From assembly GCF_900112225.1 (NCBI RefSeq), contig NZ_FOLD01000019.1, positions 1-64,000 on the forward strand: a stretch of 64,000 nucleotides of DNA, in the 5' to 3' direction. Each line of letters begins with the position of its first letter. Positions within the stretch are counted from its first letter, which is position 1. The translations under genes were made by a program, and so were the position numbers. The notes beneath the pieces were generated by a model. The model was not told where the DNA came from and did not search any database. It was given only the letters and a program-made list of their open reading frames with translations. Source of the DNA: Massilia yuzhufengensis (lineage in GTDB: Bacteria > Pseudomonadota > Gammaproteobacteria > Burkholderiales > Burkholderiaceae_D). Of this stretch, positions 1 through 9,763 are shown in pieces.

Positions 1-141
1 TGGCTGGCGCGCTTCCACGGCGTCGCATCCCGCTACCTGACGAACTACATGGGCTGGCGCAGGGCGCTCGATGGCGGGCGGGTCACGTCTGCCGAGGGAT
101 TGCTGCGCCTGGCAATCAAACCCATCCATAGCAAAGGGTGA
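1..141 (+). CDS. IS1595-family (ISXO2-like) transposase, C-terminal fragment
   Basis: The frame is open from the window edge and gives 46 residues ending in TGA. The tail reads RFHGVASRYLTNYMGWRRALD, which matches the conserved end of ISXO2-like transposases of the IS1595 family, where an FHGV motif is followed by a tyrosine-rich stretch and GWRR. The DDE catalytic core lies to the left of the window, so I cannot say whether the element is intact. No clear terminal inverted repeat was recognised in the roughly 230 bases before pbpG. The family call rests on this short motif only. Confidence 0.65.
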   Translation, partial: WLARFHGVASRYLTNYMGWRRALDGGRVTSAEGLLRLAIKPIHSKG

Positions 142-374
142 CAGCGCCTTTTTCATTAAGTTGCGGTCGTTCTGGCAATTCTCATGGACGAGCTGCCAAG
201 CAAATCGTTAAACTGAACATAAATTCCGACACACAGCCCCAATTTTGCTTGTGCGCCATAGACATGCATCAACCTAGATGCTATCTTTCAACACTTAGGG
301 TTGCCCTACAGCTAGATTGTTGACTGCGCCTCCCCGGCGCCCCCCGCTCAACGTACGAATTCCAGAACCCGACA

Positions 375-1346
375 ATGCTCAAAAAATTGTTTGCCACCGT
401 ATTGATGTCGTTTTCGGCTGCGGCTATCGCCGTGCCCTTCGGCTCGCAATCGGTGCTCGTGGTAGAAGATGACACCGGCAAGATTTTGCTGGAGAAGAAC
501 GCGGACCGCGTGGTCCCGATTGCATCGCTTACCAAACTGATGACCGCGATGATCGTGCTCGACGCGCGCCAGGACCTCGACGAACTGATCGAGATCGACC
601 GCAGCGACGTCGACACCGTCAAGCACAGCAGCTCGCGGGTGCCGGTCGGCGCCCTGATCTCGCGCCGCGACGTCCTGCAACTGGCCCTGATGTCCTCGGA
701 CAACCGCGCCGCCGCCGCCCTCGCCCGTACCTACCCGGGCGGCAAGGAAGGCTTCAAGGCTGCTGTGCGCCGCAAGACCGCGGCCCTGGGCATGACCCAG
801 ACCGTCATCGAAGAGCCGACCGGCCTGAACCCGCGCAACCGCTCGACCGCCGGCGACCTGGTGAAAATGGCGAGCGCCTCGTCGCGCTATCCCGAGATCA
901 CCAACATGACCACCGAGTCGAAGGATCTCATCAACATCAACGGCCGCGAAGTCGAGTACCGCAATACCAACCGCCTGGTCGGCGCCAAGGGCTGGGACAT
1001 CGGCCTGTCGAAGACCGGCTATATCCAGGAAGCCGGCCGCTGCCTGATCATGAACATCAAGGCCGGCGGCAAGAACGCCACCATGGTGCTGCTCAACGCC
1101 AGCGCCTCGTCGGCCCGCATCCTCGACGCGCTCAACGTGCGCCGCTTCATCACCGGCGAAGAAGCTCCCATCATCGCCCGCGCCTCGAACCGCGCCCCGC
1201 GCTTCAAGGCCGGATCCAGCCGCGCCAGCATCAAGGCGAGCGCGAGCCGTGCCCGGATCAAGGCCAGCGCCGGCAACAGCAAGGTCAAGGCCGTGAAGAA
1301 GCGCGCCAAGGTGGTGAAGGTCACGCCGAAGCGCCGCAAGAAATAA
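375..1346 (+). CDS. pbpG: D-alanyl-D-alanine endopeptidase/carboxypeptidase (PBP7-like)
   Basis: Serine peptidase S11 that trims peptidoglycan cross-links in the periplasm. The 323-residue protein begins with a signal peptide (residues 1 to about 20, ending near AIAVPFG). It has all three penicillin-binding motifs: SLTK with the nucleophile at S51 and K54, SDN at 108-110, and KTG at 213-215. The last 60 residues are an unusual basic, low-complexity tail of alternating Ser/Ala with Lys and Arg that ends in PKRRKK. Such a tail could bind anionic wall polymers, but that is inference. The gene stands alone, with a terminator hairpin after it and a convergent neighbour. Confidence 0.9.
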   Translation: MLKKLFATVLMSFSAAAIAVPFGSQSVLVVEDDTGKILLEKNADRVVPIASLTKLMTAMIVLDARQDLDELIEIDRSDVDTVKHSSSRVPVGALISRRDVLQLALMSSDNRAAAALARTYPGGKEGFKAAVRRKTAALGMTQTVIEEPTGLNPRNRSTAGDLVKMASASSRYPEITNMTTESKDLININGREVEYRNTNRLVGAKGWDIGLSKTGYIQEAGRCLIMNIKAGGKNATMVLLNASASSARILDALNVRRFITGEEAPIIARASNRAPRFKAGSSRASIKASASRARIKASAGNSKVKAVKKRAKVVKVTPKRRKK

Positions 1347-1393
1347 GCTGCGGGTCGCATCGCACTGCGTTCGCTTGGTAGCGACACGTCAAC

Positions 1394-1415
1394 AAAGGGG
1401 CCGCAAAGCCCCTTT
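1394..1415. terminator. Bidirectional hairpin terminator between pbpG and the RDD gene
   Basis: An 8-bp perfect stem AAAGGGGC/GCCCCTTT closes a 6-base loop. It lies 47 bases after the pbpG stop and 11 bases after the convergent RDD gene. The A/T outer base pairs give a short U-tract on either transcript, so it can serve both genes. Confidence 0.75.
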
Positions 1416-1426
1416 GCTATTTCACG

Positions 1427-2521
1427 TCAAGGCGGCGTCACGCTGTCCCACAACGACTCGGTCAATTCCTGCACCAGGTCGTCGGTGTAGGCCTCGGGCG
1501 GGACCTGCGTGACCATCACGCGCCAGGCCTGGCCATCGACCTGCACCACCCGCAGGTGCACCCGTGCCGGGCCGTATTTTTCTTCTCCGGCGGCGACCCA
1601 GGATGGCTTGCCGCGGTACTCCTTGAAGTAGCCGCCCGGGAGCTCGAAGCCGTCGGCCAGGCCGCCGGCCAGCGCGCGCACGTGGTGGCGCAGGCTGGTG
1701 TCGGCATGCTCGTCGAGCGTGAACAGCACGACCGCATGGCCGCTGTGCTGGGTGAAGCGGTGCTGCAGCGCGCCGTCGGCGTCGGCGATTTCCTCGACCT
1801 TCCACTGCGCCGCGATATTCACGCTGCGGCCGGTCGCCGGGTTGGTCCAGCTGGTGGGCGGCGCGGCCATCATGGCGGCCATTTCGCGGCTGTCCTGGCG
1901 GTCAGCCGAGTCGAGCGACACGATCAGCAGGAGCAGCGACCCGAACAGCCCGCCGAACACGGTTTTCCGGCACCATCCGACCGGCTGGGCACGCACCTCG
2001 AACAGCTTGCCGTCGTAGCTGGCGGGTAGGCCCTTGCGCAGACGCATGGCCTGGCGCGCCATCGTGAACAGGCTGACCACGGGCAGGGCCAGGCCGAGTC
2101 CGGCGCGCCACAGGCCCAGGTTGCGGCCAAGCAGTTCGACGAAGTCGGGTGCGCGCTCATCGACGGTCATGACCCGCAGGCCCAGCAAGGCCTTGCCCGG
2201 CGTATTGCCGGCCAGGGCCGCCATGAAGGCGTCCAGCACCAGGGCCGCCGGCACGCAGGCCAGGCCGAACAGCTTCCAGCCGAAGGGGGTTTCGAGCCAG
2301 TGCAGGAAGGCTGGCGAGGTGTGGCCCAGGATGCTGCCGGCCACCAGCGCCACCAGGCCGGTCTGCCACCAGACGTCGAAGGAGCGGGCGAGCCAGCGCC
2401 GCCATGCGCCGGCCAGCGGGTTGGCCTCCGGCATGTCGAACACGAGCGCCGGTGACGCCGGCCGGGCCCGGCTGTCGAAGCTGGCGCGGAAACCACCCGT
2501 CTGCTCATCGATTGGCTGCAC
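1427..2521 (-). CDS. RDD-family membrane protein
   Basis: 364 residues. Residues about 35-180 contain hydrophobic helices with the RDD pattern (RWLARSFDVWWQTGLVALV near the first helix, then NTPGKALLGLRV between helices). A soluble C-terminal half of about 150 residues follows. RDD proteins are membrane proteins of mostly unknown or transport-related function. I chose the GTG start because GGGAGGGAGC sits immediately upstream, whereas the next in-frame ATG falls inside the domain. The C-terminal half was not recognised as a known family. The gene is the last of a long same-strand series that starts with the sensor kinase at 16.9 kb. Confidence 0.75.
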   Translation of the reverse strand: MQPIDEQTGGFRASFDSRARPASPALVFDMPEANPLAGAWRRWLARSFDVWWQTGLVALVAGSILGHTSPAFLHWLETPFGWKLFGLACVPAALVLDAFMAALAGNTPGKALLGLRVMTVDERAPDFVELLGRNLGLWRAGLGLALPVVSLFTMARQAMRLRKGLPASYDGKLFEVRAQPVGWCRKTVFGGLFGSLLLLIVSLDSADRQDSREMAAMMAAPPTSWTNPATGRSVNIAAQWKVEEIADADGALQHRFTQHSGHAVVLFTLDEHADTSLRHHVRALAGGLADGFELPGGYFKEYRGKPSWVAAGEEKYGPARVHLRVVQVDGQAWRVMVTQVPPEAYTDDLVQELTESLWDSVTPP

Positions 2522-2672
2522 GCTCCCTCCCTACTTGATTCTTTACACTAAAGTGGATTGTCTAGCCTTGCTCTGAATGATTTAAGACCGCCGGGATACG
2601 GCCGAGTTCGCACGAAAACCACAGTGATTCGCCGCGTTTGGCCTCGATCAAGGCCTGGGAAGAGTGATGGCG

Positions 2673-3161
2673 TTAATGGCCGCGCAGCCCGCAGAAGGCG
2701 GCGATCCGGTCCACGGTCGAGCCCACCATGTGCTCGTCCAGGCCCACGCCGAAGCGGTAGCGGTGCGAGTCGGTGTCGATCTCGATGCGTCCCTCGCCGA
2801 AGCCGAGCGCTTCCCACCTGCCGTCGTAGGACGAGGGCGCCGGGGCCGGACAGGCGCGCACTGCGCGGACACTGGCCGCGGCCAGGGTGAAGGTGCGCGC
2901 GTCCGGCGCTTCGCCGCTTTGCACGAGGACCAGTTCGTCCCGGAACAGCAGGTTGCGGTACAGGATGAGGCACAGCCAGGCCCCCATCAGCAGGACCACG
3001 CCGAAGGAGAGGTAGGGCACATCGGCTGCTCCGCGGCCCAGCTGCCTGGCCGTGGCCGACACCAGCACGCCGAGCCCGGCGAGGGACACCAGGATGGGCA
3101 AGGCCCGCATCTGGCGCGGGCACACGATGTGCAAGGCCGGTGCTGCCGGCTGGCCGATCAT
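2673..3161 (-). CDS. Small membrane protein of unknown function
   Basis: 162 residues with two hydrophobic stretches (about 20-37 and 47-67, the second containing SFGVVLLMGAWLCLILYRNLLF). A soluble tail rich in beta-type sequence follows (RIEIDTDSHRYRFGVGLDE). The shape resembles bacterial pleckstrin-homology-like membrane proteins, but I do not recognise the family. The start ATG overlaps the TGA of the upstream hydrolase (ATGA), so the two are probably translationally coupled and share an operon. Confidence 0.6.
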   Translation of the reverse strand: MIGQPAAPALHIVCPRQMRALPILVSLAGLGVLVSATARQLGRGAADVPYLSFGVVLLMGAWLCLILYRNLLFRDELVLVQSGEAPDARTFTLAAASVRAVRACPAPAPSSYDGRWEALGFGEGRIEIDTDSHRYRFGVGLDEHMVGSTVDRIAAFCGLRGH

Positions 3162-4108
3162 TGCACCACTCCCTTGACGAAACCCGCCAGTTCCGTCACC
3201 AGTGCCTCCGCCACCGGCAGTGAAGGATTCGAATACGAGGGCAACTGCGCCGCCAGGTCGCCTTCCACCATCTTGAGCACGTGGTTCATGCCCTTGACGA
3301 TGACCAGCGGCGCGCCGGGCCGGGCCTGGTGCAGCTTGCGGGCGTCGTCCACGCCCACTTGCAGGTCGGTGCTGCCCTGGATCACGGCCACCGGGATGCG
3401 CAGCTTGCCCAGTTCCTGCGCCGGATCGTACTTGAAGCAGGACACCAGGTAAGGCTGGACGCTGGGGCGGTATAGCGCCGCCAGCATCGGCGGCACGTCG
3501 CCGGCCAGCTGCCCCTGCTCGAGTGCGGACAGGATGCGCTCGCTGTCCTTCATCAGGTCCGGCGGCAGCTTGCCGGCCAGCTGGCGCCGCAGGACAACCG
3601 ACAGCCGCTCGCCGGGCCCGGCCAGCGACACGAAGGCGTCGGCCCCGCCGCGCTGCGCCCCCAGCATGCCGATCAGCGAACCTTCGCTGTGGCCGACGAT
3701 GACGATCTTGCCGAAGCGCGCGTCCTTCCTGAGCAGGCGCACCCAGGCCGCGGCGTCGTCGGCGTAGCGGTCGAGCGTCAGGTCGGCCTCGCGCCCGCCC
3801 GCTTCGCGGCTGGCGGCAATGCCGCGCTTGTCGTAGCGCAGGCTGGCGATGCCGGACGCGGCCAGGGCATGCGCCAGGCCTTGCAGGCTGTTGTTTTGCA
3901 TCGCGGGGTTGTTGCCGTTGCGATCGGTCGGCCCGGAGCCGGCGATCAGGAGCACCACCGGTGTCGGCGCCGCGCCTTCCGGGAGCGCCAGCGTGCCGGC
4001 GATGACGCCGCTGTTCTCCAGTGCGATCGCGCTTTCGCGCGGTGCGGCCACCACACTGGCGGCGAGGAAGAAGGCGCAAAGGAAGACGGTGGCAGGCGTG
4101 CGGGGCAT
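3158..4108 (-). CDS. Secreted alpha/beta hydrolase
   Basis: 316 residues with an N-terminal signal peptide (MPRTPATVFLCAFFLAAS, cleavage likely after VVAA). The alpha/beta-hydrolase core has an oxyanion-hole segment LLIAGSGPTDRNGNN, the nucleophile elbow GHSEGS, an acid near GSTDLQVG and a final histidine in KGMNHVLK. These are standard features of serine hydrolases of the dienelactone-hydrolase/acylpeptidase type; the substrate is unknown. The internal ATG was chosen over an upstream in-frame one because it is preceded by AGGA and gives a proper signal peptide. It lies 80 bases after recD on the same strand. Confidence 0.75.
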   Translation of the reverse strand: MPRTPATVFLCAFFLAASVVAAPRESAIALENSGVIAGTLALPEGAAPTPVVLLIAGSGPTDRNGNNPAMQNNSLQGLAHALAASGIASLRYDKRGIAASREAGGREADLTLDRYADDAAAWVRLLRKDARFGKIVIVGHSEGSLIGMLGAQRGGADAFVSLAGPGERLSVVLRRQLAGKLPPDLMKDSERILSALEQGQLAGDVPPMLAALYRPSVQPYLVSCFKYDPAQELGKLRIPVAVIQGSTDLQVGVDDARKLHQARPGAPLVIVKGMNHVLKMVEGDLAAQLPSYSNPSLPVAEALVTELAGFVKGVVQ

Positions 4109-4188
4109 GGCGTTCCTGGCTGGAGAGAGAGCAAGGATTATAGCCGCCAGTTCCCCAGCGCAACTATCCATACCGGGTAATCTCGGGT

Positions 4189-6132
4189 TCAGCGCGCGGC
4201 GATCATCCCGCGCAGGCCGCTGGTGCGGTGGGTGCGCGTGCCGATAGCCTCGGCCAGCACGGCGCCGGCCGGCGTGACCAGGGTAAACATCTCACTGGCG
4301 CGGGTGATGCCGGTGTAGACCAGCTCGCGCGTGAGCACGGCGCCGCGTTCGCGCGGCAGCGCCAGCACGGTGTGGCGGAATTCCGAACCCTGCGACTTGT
4401 GGACCGTCATGGCGAACGCCGTTTCAACATTGCGCAGGCGGGTGGCGAGCACGCTGCGCACCGCCTCGCCTTCCAGGAAATACACGCGCAGCGCGCCGGG
4501 ACGGGCCGGGTCGGCCAGGGTCAGGCCGATGTCGCCGTTGTAGACGCCGGTGCCGTAGTCGTTGCGGGTGACCATGACGGGACGCCCGACATACCATTCG
4601 CCGCCGGGTTTGAGCAGCCCGGCCTGGGCCAGGCGCGCGGCAATCGCCTCGTTCAGGCCCGAGACGCCCCACTCGCCGTCGCGCACCGCGCACAGGATGC
4701 GGAAAGACTCGAAGCGCTGCAGCACCTGGCGCACCCATTGTTCATGATTCGTGTTCAATGGGCCGCTGGGGCCGGTATTCATCACATCCAGGAAAGAACC
4801 GTAGCCGGCCTGCGCCAGTTGCAGCAGCTGCTGCTGCTGGGCGTTCTCGATCCAGCGCACGCTGGACTCGCCCGCGCGCAGCACCTGTTCGGCGCGCCCC
4901 GTGTCGCCCGCGTTGACGGCCAGCGCCAGCTGGCCGATCGGCCCGCCGAAGCGGCGGCTGTGGCGCAGCATCACGGTTTGCTGGGCCAGCGCGCCGGCGT
5001 CGCCCGCGAACGCGGGTGGCAGCTGCTCGCCGCTGGCCGCGCGCACGTAGGCAAGGGTCGCGGCGTCGTAGCCACCGGCCTGGGCGTCGTGGCACAGGTC
5101 GCCCAGCACGGCGCCCGCCTCCACCGAGGCCAGCTGGTCCTTGTCGCCCAGCAGGACCAGGGTGGCGGTGGGCGGCAGCGCATCGAGCAGCGAGGCCATC
5201 ATCTCCAGGTGGACCATCGAGGCTTCGTCCACGATCAGCACGTCGACGTCGAGCGGGTTGCCGCGGTGGTGGGCAAACGCGCGGGTGTCGGGCCGCGCGC
5301 CGAGCAGGCTGTGCAGGGTGCGCGCGGCGCCCATGCGCTGGGTGAGTTCGCGCAGCGGCAGCGCCGCGCCGACCTTGTCGGCCAGTTCGGTCAAGGCCTT
5401 GTCGATCGACTGCTTCAGCCGCGCCGCCGCCTTGCCGGTGGGGGCGGCCAGCGCGATGCGCTGGCTGTGCGCCTGCGGCGCGGTGGCGAACAGCAGCGCC
5501 AGCAGGCGCGCCACGGTATAGGTCTTGCCGGTGCCGGGGCCGCCCGTGATGATCGCCACCGAGCCGCGCAGCGCGATCGCGCAGGCCAGCTTCTGCCAGT
5601 CCGGCGCCTCCGCTTCGCGCTGCGAGGCGAACAGCAGGTCGAGCCAGCCGCGCACCTCGTGCGCATCGACCTCGCGGGTTTGCATGGCGCGCGCGCGCAC
5701 CGCCTGCGCCACCACGGTCTCGTCGCGCCAGTAGCGGCGCAGGTAGAGGCGCGCGCCGTCCAGCACCAGCGGCTGGTCATAATTGAAGGCGCTGGTCTCC
5801 CACACCTGTTCGCAGCCGCCCAGCAGCTGGGCCCAGGCTTGCGCGCTCTTGGGCAGCGGGCCGGCGTGGCGCGCCAGGTCCTTCCACTGCTCCTCGCTCC
5901 AGCCCAGCAGCGCGGCGGGGCCGGCGGCCAGGTCGTCCAGCAGCAGGCAGCTGTGGCCGTGGCCTTCGAGTTCGGACAGCACGCTGGCGGCCAGCACCAG
6001 CGCCGGCGGCGCCGCGCCCAGCGAGGCGATGAAACGGGCGAAGGCGCAGGACAGGCGGCGCAGCTCGCCCTCCTCGCCCAGGCGCGCCAGTTCGCTCCAC
6101 AGCAGCGCGATGTTCGCTTCGGCCTTAGCCAT
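4189..6132 (-). CDS. recD: Exodeoxyribonuclease V subunit alpha (RecD helicase)
   Basis: 5'-3' helicase subunit of RecBCD, which resects double-strand breaks and loads RecA at Chi. 647 residues, close to the usual length. An N-terminal domain (1 to about 180) is followed by the Walker A motif GGPGTGKT (about 197-204), the AAPTGKAA motif, DEASMV (Walker B) and, near the C-terminus, VHKSQGSEF (motif V). The start overlaps the end of recB by 8 bases, so translation is coupled. The three rec genes show no frameshift, and the complex should be functional. Confidence 0.93.
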   Translation of the reverse strand: MAKAEANIALLWSELARLGEEGELRRLSCAFARFIASLGAAPPALVLAASVLSELEGHGHSCLLLDDLAAGPAALLGWSEEQWKDLARHAGPLPKSAQAWAQLLGGCEQVWETSAFNYDQPLVLDGARLYLRRYWRDETVVAQAVRARAMQTREVDAHEVRGWLDLLFASQREAEAPDWQKLACAIALRGSVAIITGGPGTGKTYTVARLLALLFATAPQAHSQRIALAAPTGKAAARLKQSIDKALTELADKVGAALPLRELTQRMGAARTLHSLLGARPDTRAFAHHRGNPLDVDVLIVDEASMVHLEMMASLLDALPPTATLVLLGDKDQLASVEAGAVLGDLCHDAQAGGYDAATLAYVRAASGEQLPPAFAGDAGALAQQTVMLRHSRRFGGPIGQLALAVNAGDTGRAEQVLRAGESSVRWIENAQQQQLLQLAQAGYGSFLDVMNTGPSGPLNTNHEQWVRQVLQRFESFRILCAVRDGEWGVSGLNEAIAARLAQAGLLKPGGEWYVGRPVMVTRNDYGTGVYNGDIGLTLADPARPGALRVYFLEGEAVRSVLATRLRNVETAFAMTVHKSQGSEFRHTVLALPRERGAVLTRELVYTGITRASEMFTLVTPAGAVLAEAIGTRTHRTSGLRGMIAAR

Positions 6133-9100
6133 GTCCGTCCTCGTCCAACAGTTGTTCGAGCCCGCCCAGCAGCGCCAGGTCGGGCGCCAGCACGCAGCAG
6201 CCGCGCGTGTCCGGGTTGGCGATCCCGCGCAGGAACAGGAAGATGGCGCCGCCCAGCTGGCGGTGCGGCTCGTAGGCCTCGCCCAGGCGGCTGCGCAGCA
6301 GGCGGTGCAGCGCCAGCATGTAGATCGTGGCCTGGATGTCGTAGCGGTGGGCCGCCATGCCCAGCTCCATCGCGGCCTGGGTATAGGCCGTGTCGCCCGG
6401 CCCCAGCGCATTGCTCTTGTAGTCGAGCACCCAGAAGCGCCCCTCGTGCTCGAACACGAGGTCGGCGAAGCCCTTGAGCATCCCGTGCAGCACGCGCTCG
6501 GGCAGCACCGGGCGCTCGATGCCTTTCATCAGGCGCGCGCGGCACAGCCGGTCCAGGCGCGCCACGTCCAGGCGCTCGCTCGGGAACCAGAACTCCAGCT
6601 CCGGCACGGTGTCGGCCAGGCCGCACAATGCCACCCCCAGCGGCGGCAGCGGCGTGGTGGCCACCGCGTGCAGCCAGGCCAGCGCGTCGTCCTGGCGGTG
6701 GCCCCAGCCGGCGCGCTCGATGCGCTGGCCAAGCCGCACCAGGAACTCCGGCTCGTCGGCCCGTTCGAATCCTTCCTGGGCCATCCATTCGAGCTGCTCG
6801 TGCATGAAGTTGCCCGGGACCGAACCGCGCGGGAAGCGGTGCCAGGGCGCGTCGGCGATGCGCGGCGGCGTGGCCAGCTGCGGGTCTTCCTCGAGCAGGG
6901 TTTCTTCCTGCGCCCGCATCGGCGCCGGCGGCGCCACGGCATGCCGCACCAGCGACGTGAACGAGCCGATCGACCAGTCGCGCTCGAAGCGGGCCTCGTA
7001 GCCGGGCGCGGCCAGCAGGTCCGGGCGCGCGTCCTGGCGCGCCAGCAGGGTGCGCCCTTGCGGCTCGCCGGCATCGTGCAGCTCGATGCCCTCGACCCCG
7101 CCGCGCAGGCGCTCCAGGTATTCGCGCAGGCGTTCGGCCTCGAGCTTCGCGCCGCCGCCCAGCAGGTAGCCCAGCGCCGATTCATGCAGCCGGTTCTCGC
7201 TCTTGCTGCGGCCGCTGACCGGGGCCACGCCCAGCCACAGGAAGTGGCGGGCGCGCGTGAGCGCCACGTACAGCAGGCGCAGGTCTTCTTCCAGGCGCGC
7301 GCGGTCGACCGCCTCCAGGGATTCGTCGCCCATGCTCAGGTCGAGCCGGCGCGCGCCGTCGTCGCCGACGAACTCGAAGAAGGCGCGGTTGCGGCGGTCG
7401 GTGCGGCGCGCGGTGACGGCGAACGGCAGGTAGACCAGCGGGTACTCCAGGCCCTTGGACTTGTGCACCGTGACCACCTTGACCAGTTCGGCGTCGCTCT
7501 CCAGGCGCAGCACGCGCTCGTCGCCGCCCTCGCCCACGCCATCGACCTGCTCGGCCAGCCAGCGGATCAGGGCCTGCTCGCCTTCGAGCTGGGTGCTGGC
7601 CTCCTGCAGCAGTTCGGCCAGGTGCAGCAGGTTGGTCAGGCGGCGCTCGCCGCCCGGCTCGCGCAGCAGGCGCGCGGGCAGCTTGAGTTCGTGCACGAAG
7701 CGGCGCAGCATGGCCAGCACGCCCTGGCGCTGCCAGGCGCCGTGCAGGCTCTTGAGCTGCTCGACCCGCGCTTCCCAGGCCATCTCGTCGGACGACAGGC
7801 GCGCCAGCTCGCCCAGCGCCAGGCCGGCGGTGCGGGTGGCGAAGGCGGCCCGCGCGAGCACGCCGTCGAGCGGGTTGGCTACCGCGTACAGCCAGCGCAG
7901 CACGTCGGCCGCTTCCTCGCTCTCGACCACGGAATCCTTGTCCGACAGGTAGACGCTGGCCACCTTGCGCTCGACCAGCGCGCGGCGCACGGCGGCCGCT
8001 TCGCGGCGGTCGCGCACCAGGATCGCGATATCGGCCGGCATCAGGCGGCGGAAGCGCTCGCCGTCAGAAAAGCCGACCCGCTCGTCGCCCAGCAGGCCGA
8101 CGATGTGCTCGGCGCAGTGGTGGGCGAAATAGTCGCGGTAGGCTTCCTGGCCCATGGGGCCGGCGCAGCACACCGTCATCGCGTGCCGGGGCCCGTCGGC
8201 GCCGACCAGGCGCTCGCGGTGGCCCTTGGCCTGTACCGCCTCGAACGGCAGCGGGTTGTCGGCGCCGCGGCGGAAGCGGAAGGCGCCGGCCGGGTAGCCG
8301 CCGTCACCGCCCTGCCCTTCGGCATGGCGGAACAGCTGGTTCACCGCCTCCACCAGCTGCGCGGTGGAGCGGTAGTTCACGCCCAGCTGGTAGTGGCGCC
8401 CGTCGGTCGCGCGGCGCGCCGCCAGGTAGCTGTGGATGTCGGCGCCGCGGAAACCGTAGATCGACTGCTTCGGGTCGCCGATCAGGAACAGCCCCTGTCG
8501 CGGCGCGTTGGCCGCGACCCGGTACAGCAGGTCGAAGATGCGGTACTGGTCGGGCGAGGTATCCTGGAATTCGTCGACCATCGCCACCGGGAACTGCAGC
8601 ACGATGCGCTGGCGCAGCGCCTCGCCATTCGGGCCCTCGAGCGCAGCCTTGAGGCGCTCGAGCATGTCGGCGAAGCCGAACTGGCGGTTGCGCGCCTTCA
8701 GCTCGCGCATGCGGCGGGCGATGTGGCCGGCGGCGTGGCGCAGCAGCGCGTGCGCCAGCGGCTGCAGCGCGCTCAAGGCTTCCCGCAGCGGCGCGGTGGC
8801 CTCGAAACAGGCCGGCACCTCGGCCACGAAGTCCTTGCTGAAGGCGTCCACGATCCCGTCCGGGCACAGGCGTTTCCATGCCGTGTCGTTCAGGTCGGGC
8901 ACGGCCAGCGCCGGGTCGGCGGCCCAGGCGCGCAGGGCCTCGAACCACCGGGCCAGCGACTCGGCGCGCATCTTGTTGCCGTTGAAGCACTTTGGCTGGC
9001 GCTCGCGGTGCCCGGCGATCCAGCGTTCCATCTCGTCGGCGCGCCCGGCCCAGCCTTCCTTCAAGGTGGCCAGTTCGGCGCGCAGCGCGCGCTCGCTGCG

Positions 9101-9763
9101 CGCCACCAGCACGCCCAGCGGCTCGTCCGGGCTCTCGCCCAGCAGGTGGGTGCGCGCCACCAGCTCGCGCACGCCCAGCTTGAGCGCGCCGACATCCTTC
9201 CAGCACGCGCGCACCGAGTCCAGCGCGCCGGCGCCGAGCGGATAGACATGCTGGCGCCAGTAATCGTGGGCGGCGTCCTCGAACAGGGCGCGCTCGTCGC
9301 TGACCAGCTCTTCGTCGAACAGGCTGCCCGAATCGAAGGCGTGCTCGCGCAGCATGCGCTGGCACCAGGCGTCGATGGTGAAGATCGCCGCCTCGTCCAT
9401 GGTCTCGGCGGCCAGCACCAGGCGGTGGGCGGCGACGCTGCGCTCGCCCTCGCCCGGGTAGGTATCGGCCAGCGCGCGCAGGTAGGGGTCGTCGATGGCG
9501 AGCTGGCCGCGGAAGAAGGCGGCCGCTTCGACCAGGCGCTCGCGCACGCGGTTGGCCAGCTCGCGCGTGGCCGCGCGGGTAAACGTCATCACCAGGATCT
9601 CGCTTGGCAGCAGCGGGCGCGCGAAGGCCTCGTCGCCGCCATGCCCGAGCACCAGGCGCAGGTAGAGCGCGGCGATGGTCCAGGTCTTGCCGGTGCCGGC
9701 CGAGGCCTCGATCAGGCGCGAGCCGTGCAGCGGGAAGTGCAAGGGGTCGAGGTGCTGGCTCAT
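6125..9763 (-). CDS. recB: Exodeoxyribonuclease V subunit beta (RecB helicase-nuclease)
   Basis: 3'-5' superfamily 1 helicase with a C-terminal nuclease; the catalytic core of RecBCD. 1212 residues. Visible motifs: Walker A ASAGTGKT (20-27), VDEFQDTSPDQYRIF, GDPKQSIYGFRGAD, NYRST, and VHKSKGLEYPLVYLPF. The nuclease active-site signature VLDYKSNALG is near residue 1110, with GFADLVFEHEGRF before it. The ATG overlaps the recC stop as ATGA. All motifs expected of an active enzyme are present. Confidence 0.94.
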   Translation of the reverse strand: MSQHLDPLHFPLHGSRLIEASAGTGKTWTIAALYLRLVLGHGGDEAFARPLLPSEILVMTFTRAATRELANRVRERLVEAAAFFRGQLAIDDPYLRALADTYPGEGERSVAAHRLVLAAETMDEAAIFTIDAWCQRMLREHAFDSGSLFDEELVSDERALFEDAAHDYWRQHVYPLGAGALDSVRACWKDVGALKLGVRELVARTHLLGESPDEPLGVLVARSERALRAELATLKEGWAGRADEMERWIAGHRERQPKCFNGNKMRAESLARWFEALRAWAADPALAVPDLNDTAWKRLCPDGIVDAFSKDFVAEVPACFEATAPLREALSALQPLAHALLRHAAGHIARRMRELKARNRQFGFADMLERLKAALEGPNGEALRQRIVLQFPVAMVDEFQDTSPDQYRIFDLLYRVAANAPRQGLFLIGDPKQSIYGFRGADIHSYLAARRATDGRHYQLGVNYRSTAQLVEAVNQLFRHAEGQGGDGGYPAGAFRFRRGADNPLPFEAVQAKGHRERLVGADGPRHAMTVCCAGPMGQEAYRDYFAHHCAEHIVGLLGDERVGFSDGERFRRLMPADIAILVRDRREAAAVRRALVERKVASVYLSDKDSVVESEEAADVLRWLYAVANPLDGVLARAAFATRTAGLALGELARLSSDEMAWEARVEQLKSLHGAWQRQGVLAMLRRFVHELKLPARLLREPGGERRLTNLLHLAELLQEASTQLEGEQALIRWLAEQVDGVGEGGDERVLRLESDAELVKVVTVHKSKGLEYPLVYLPFAVTARRTDRRNRAFFEFVGDDGARRLDLSMGDESLEAVDRARLEEDLRLLYVALTRARHFLWLGVAPVSGRSKSENRLHESALGYLLGGGAKLEAERLREYLERLRGGVEGIELHDAGEPQGRTLLARQDARPDLLAAPGYEARFERDWSIGSFTSLVRHAVAPPAPMRAQEETLLEEDPQLATPPRIADAPWHRFPRGSVPGNFMHEQLEWMAQEGFERADEPEFLVRLGQRIERAGWGHRQDDALAWLHAVATTPLPPLGVALCGLADTVPELEFWFPSERLDVARLDRLCRARLMKGIERPVLPERVLHGMLKGFADLVFEHEGRFWVLDYKSNALGPGDTAYTQAAMELGMAAHRYDIQATIYMLALHRLLRSRLGEAYEPHRQLGGAIFLFLRGIANPDTRGCCVLAPDLALLGGLEQLLDEDGHG

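Noticed and set aside
142-374. An independent gene between the transposase fragment and pbpG
   Set aside because: The short open frame there lacks a ribosome site and motif; it is treated as promoter and leader sequence of pbpG.
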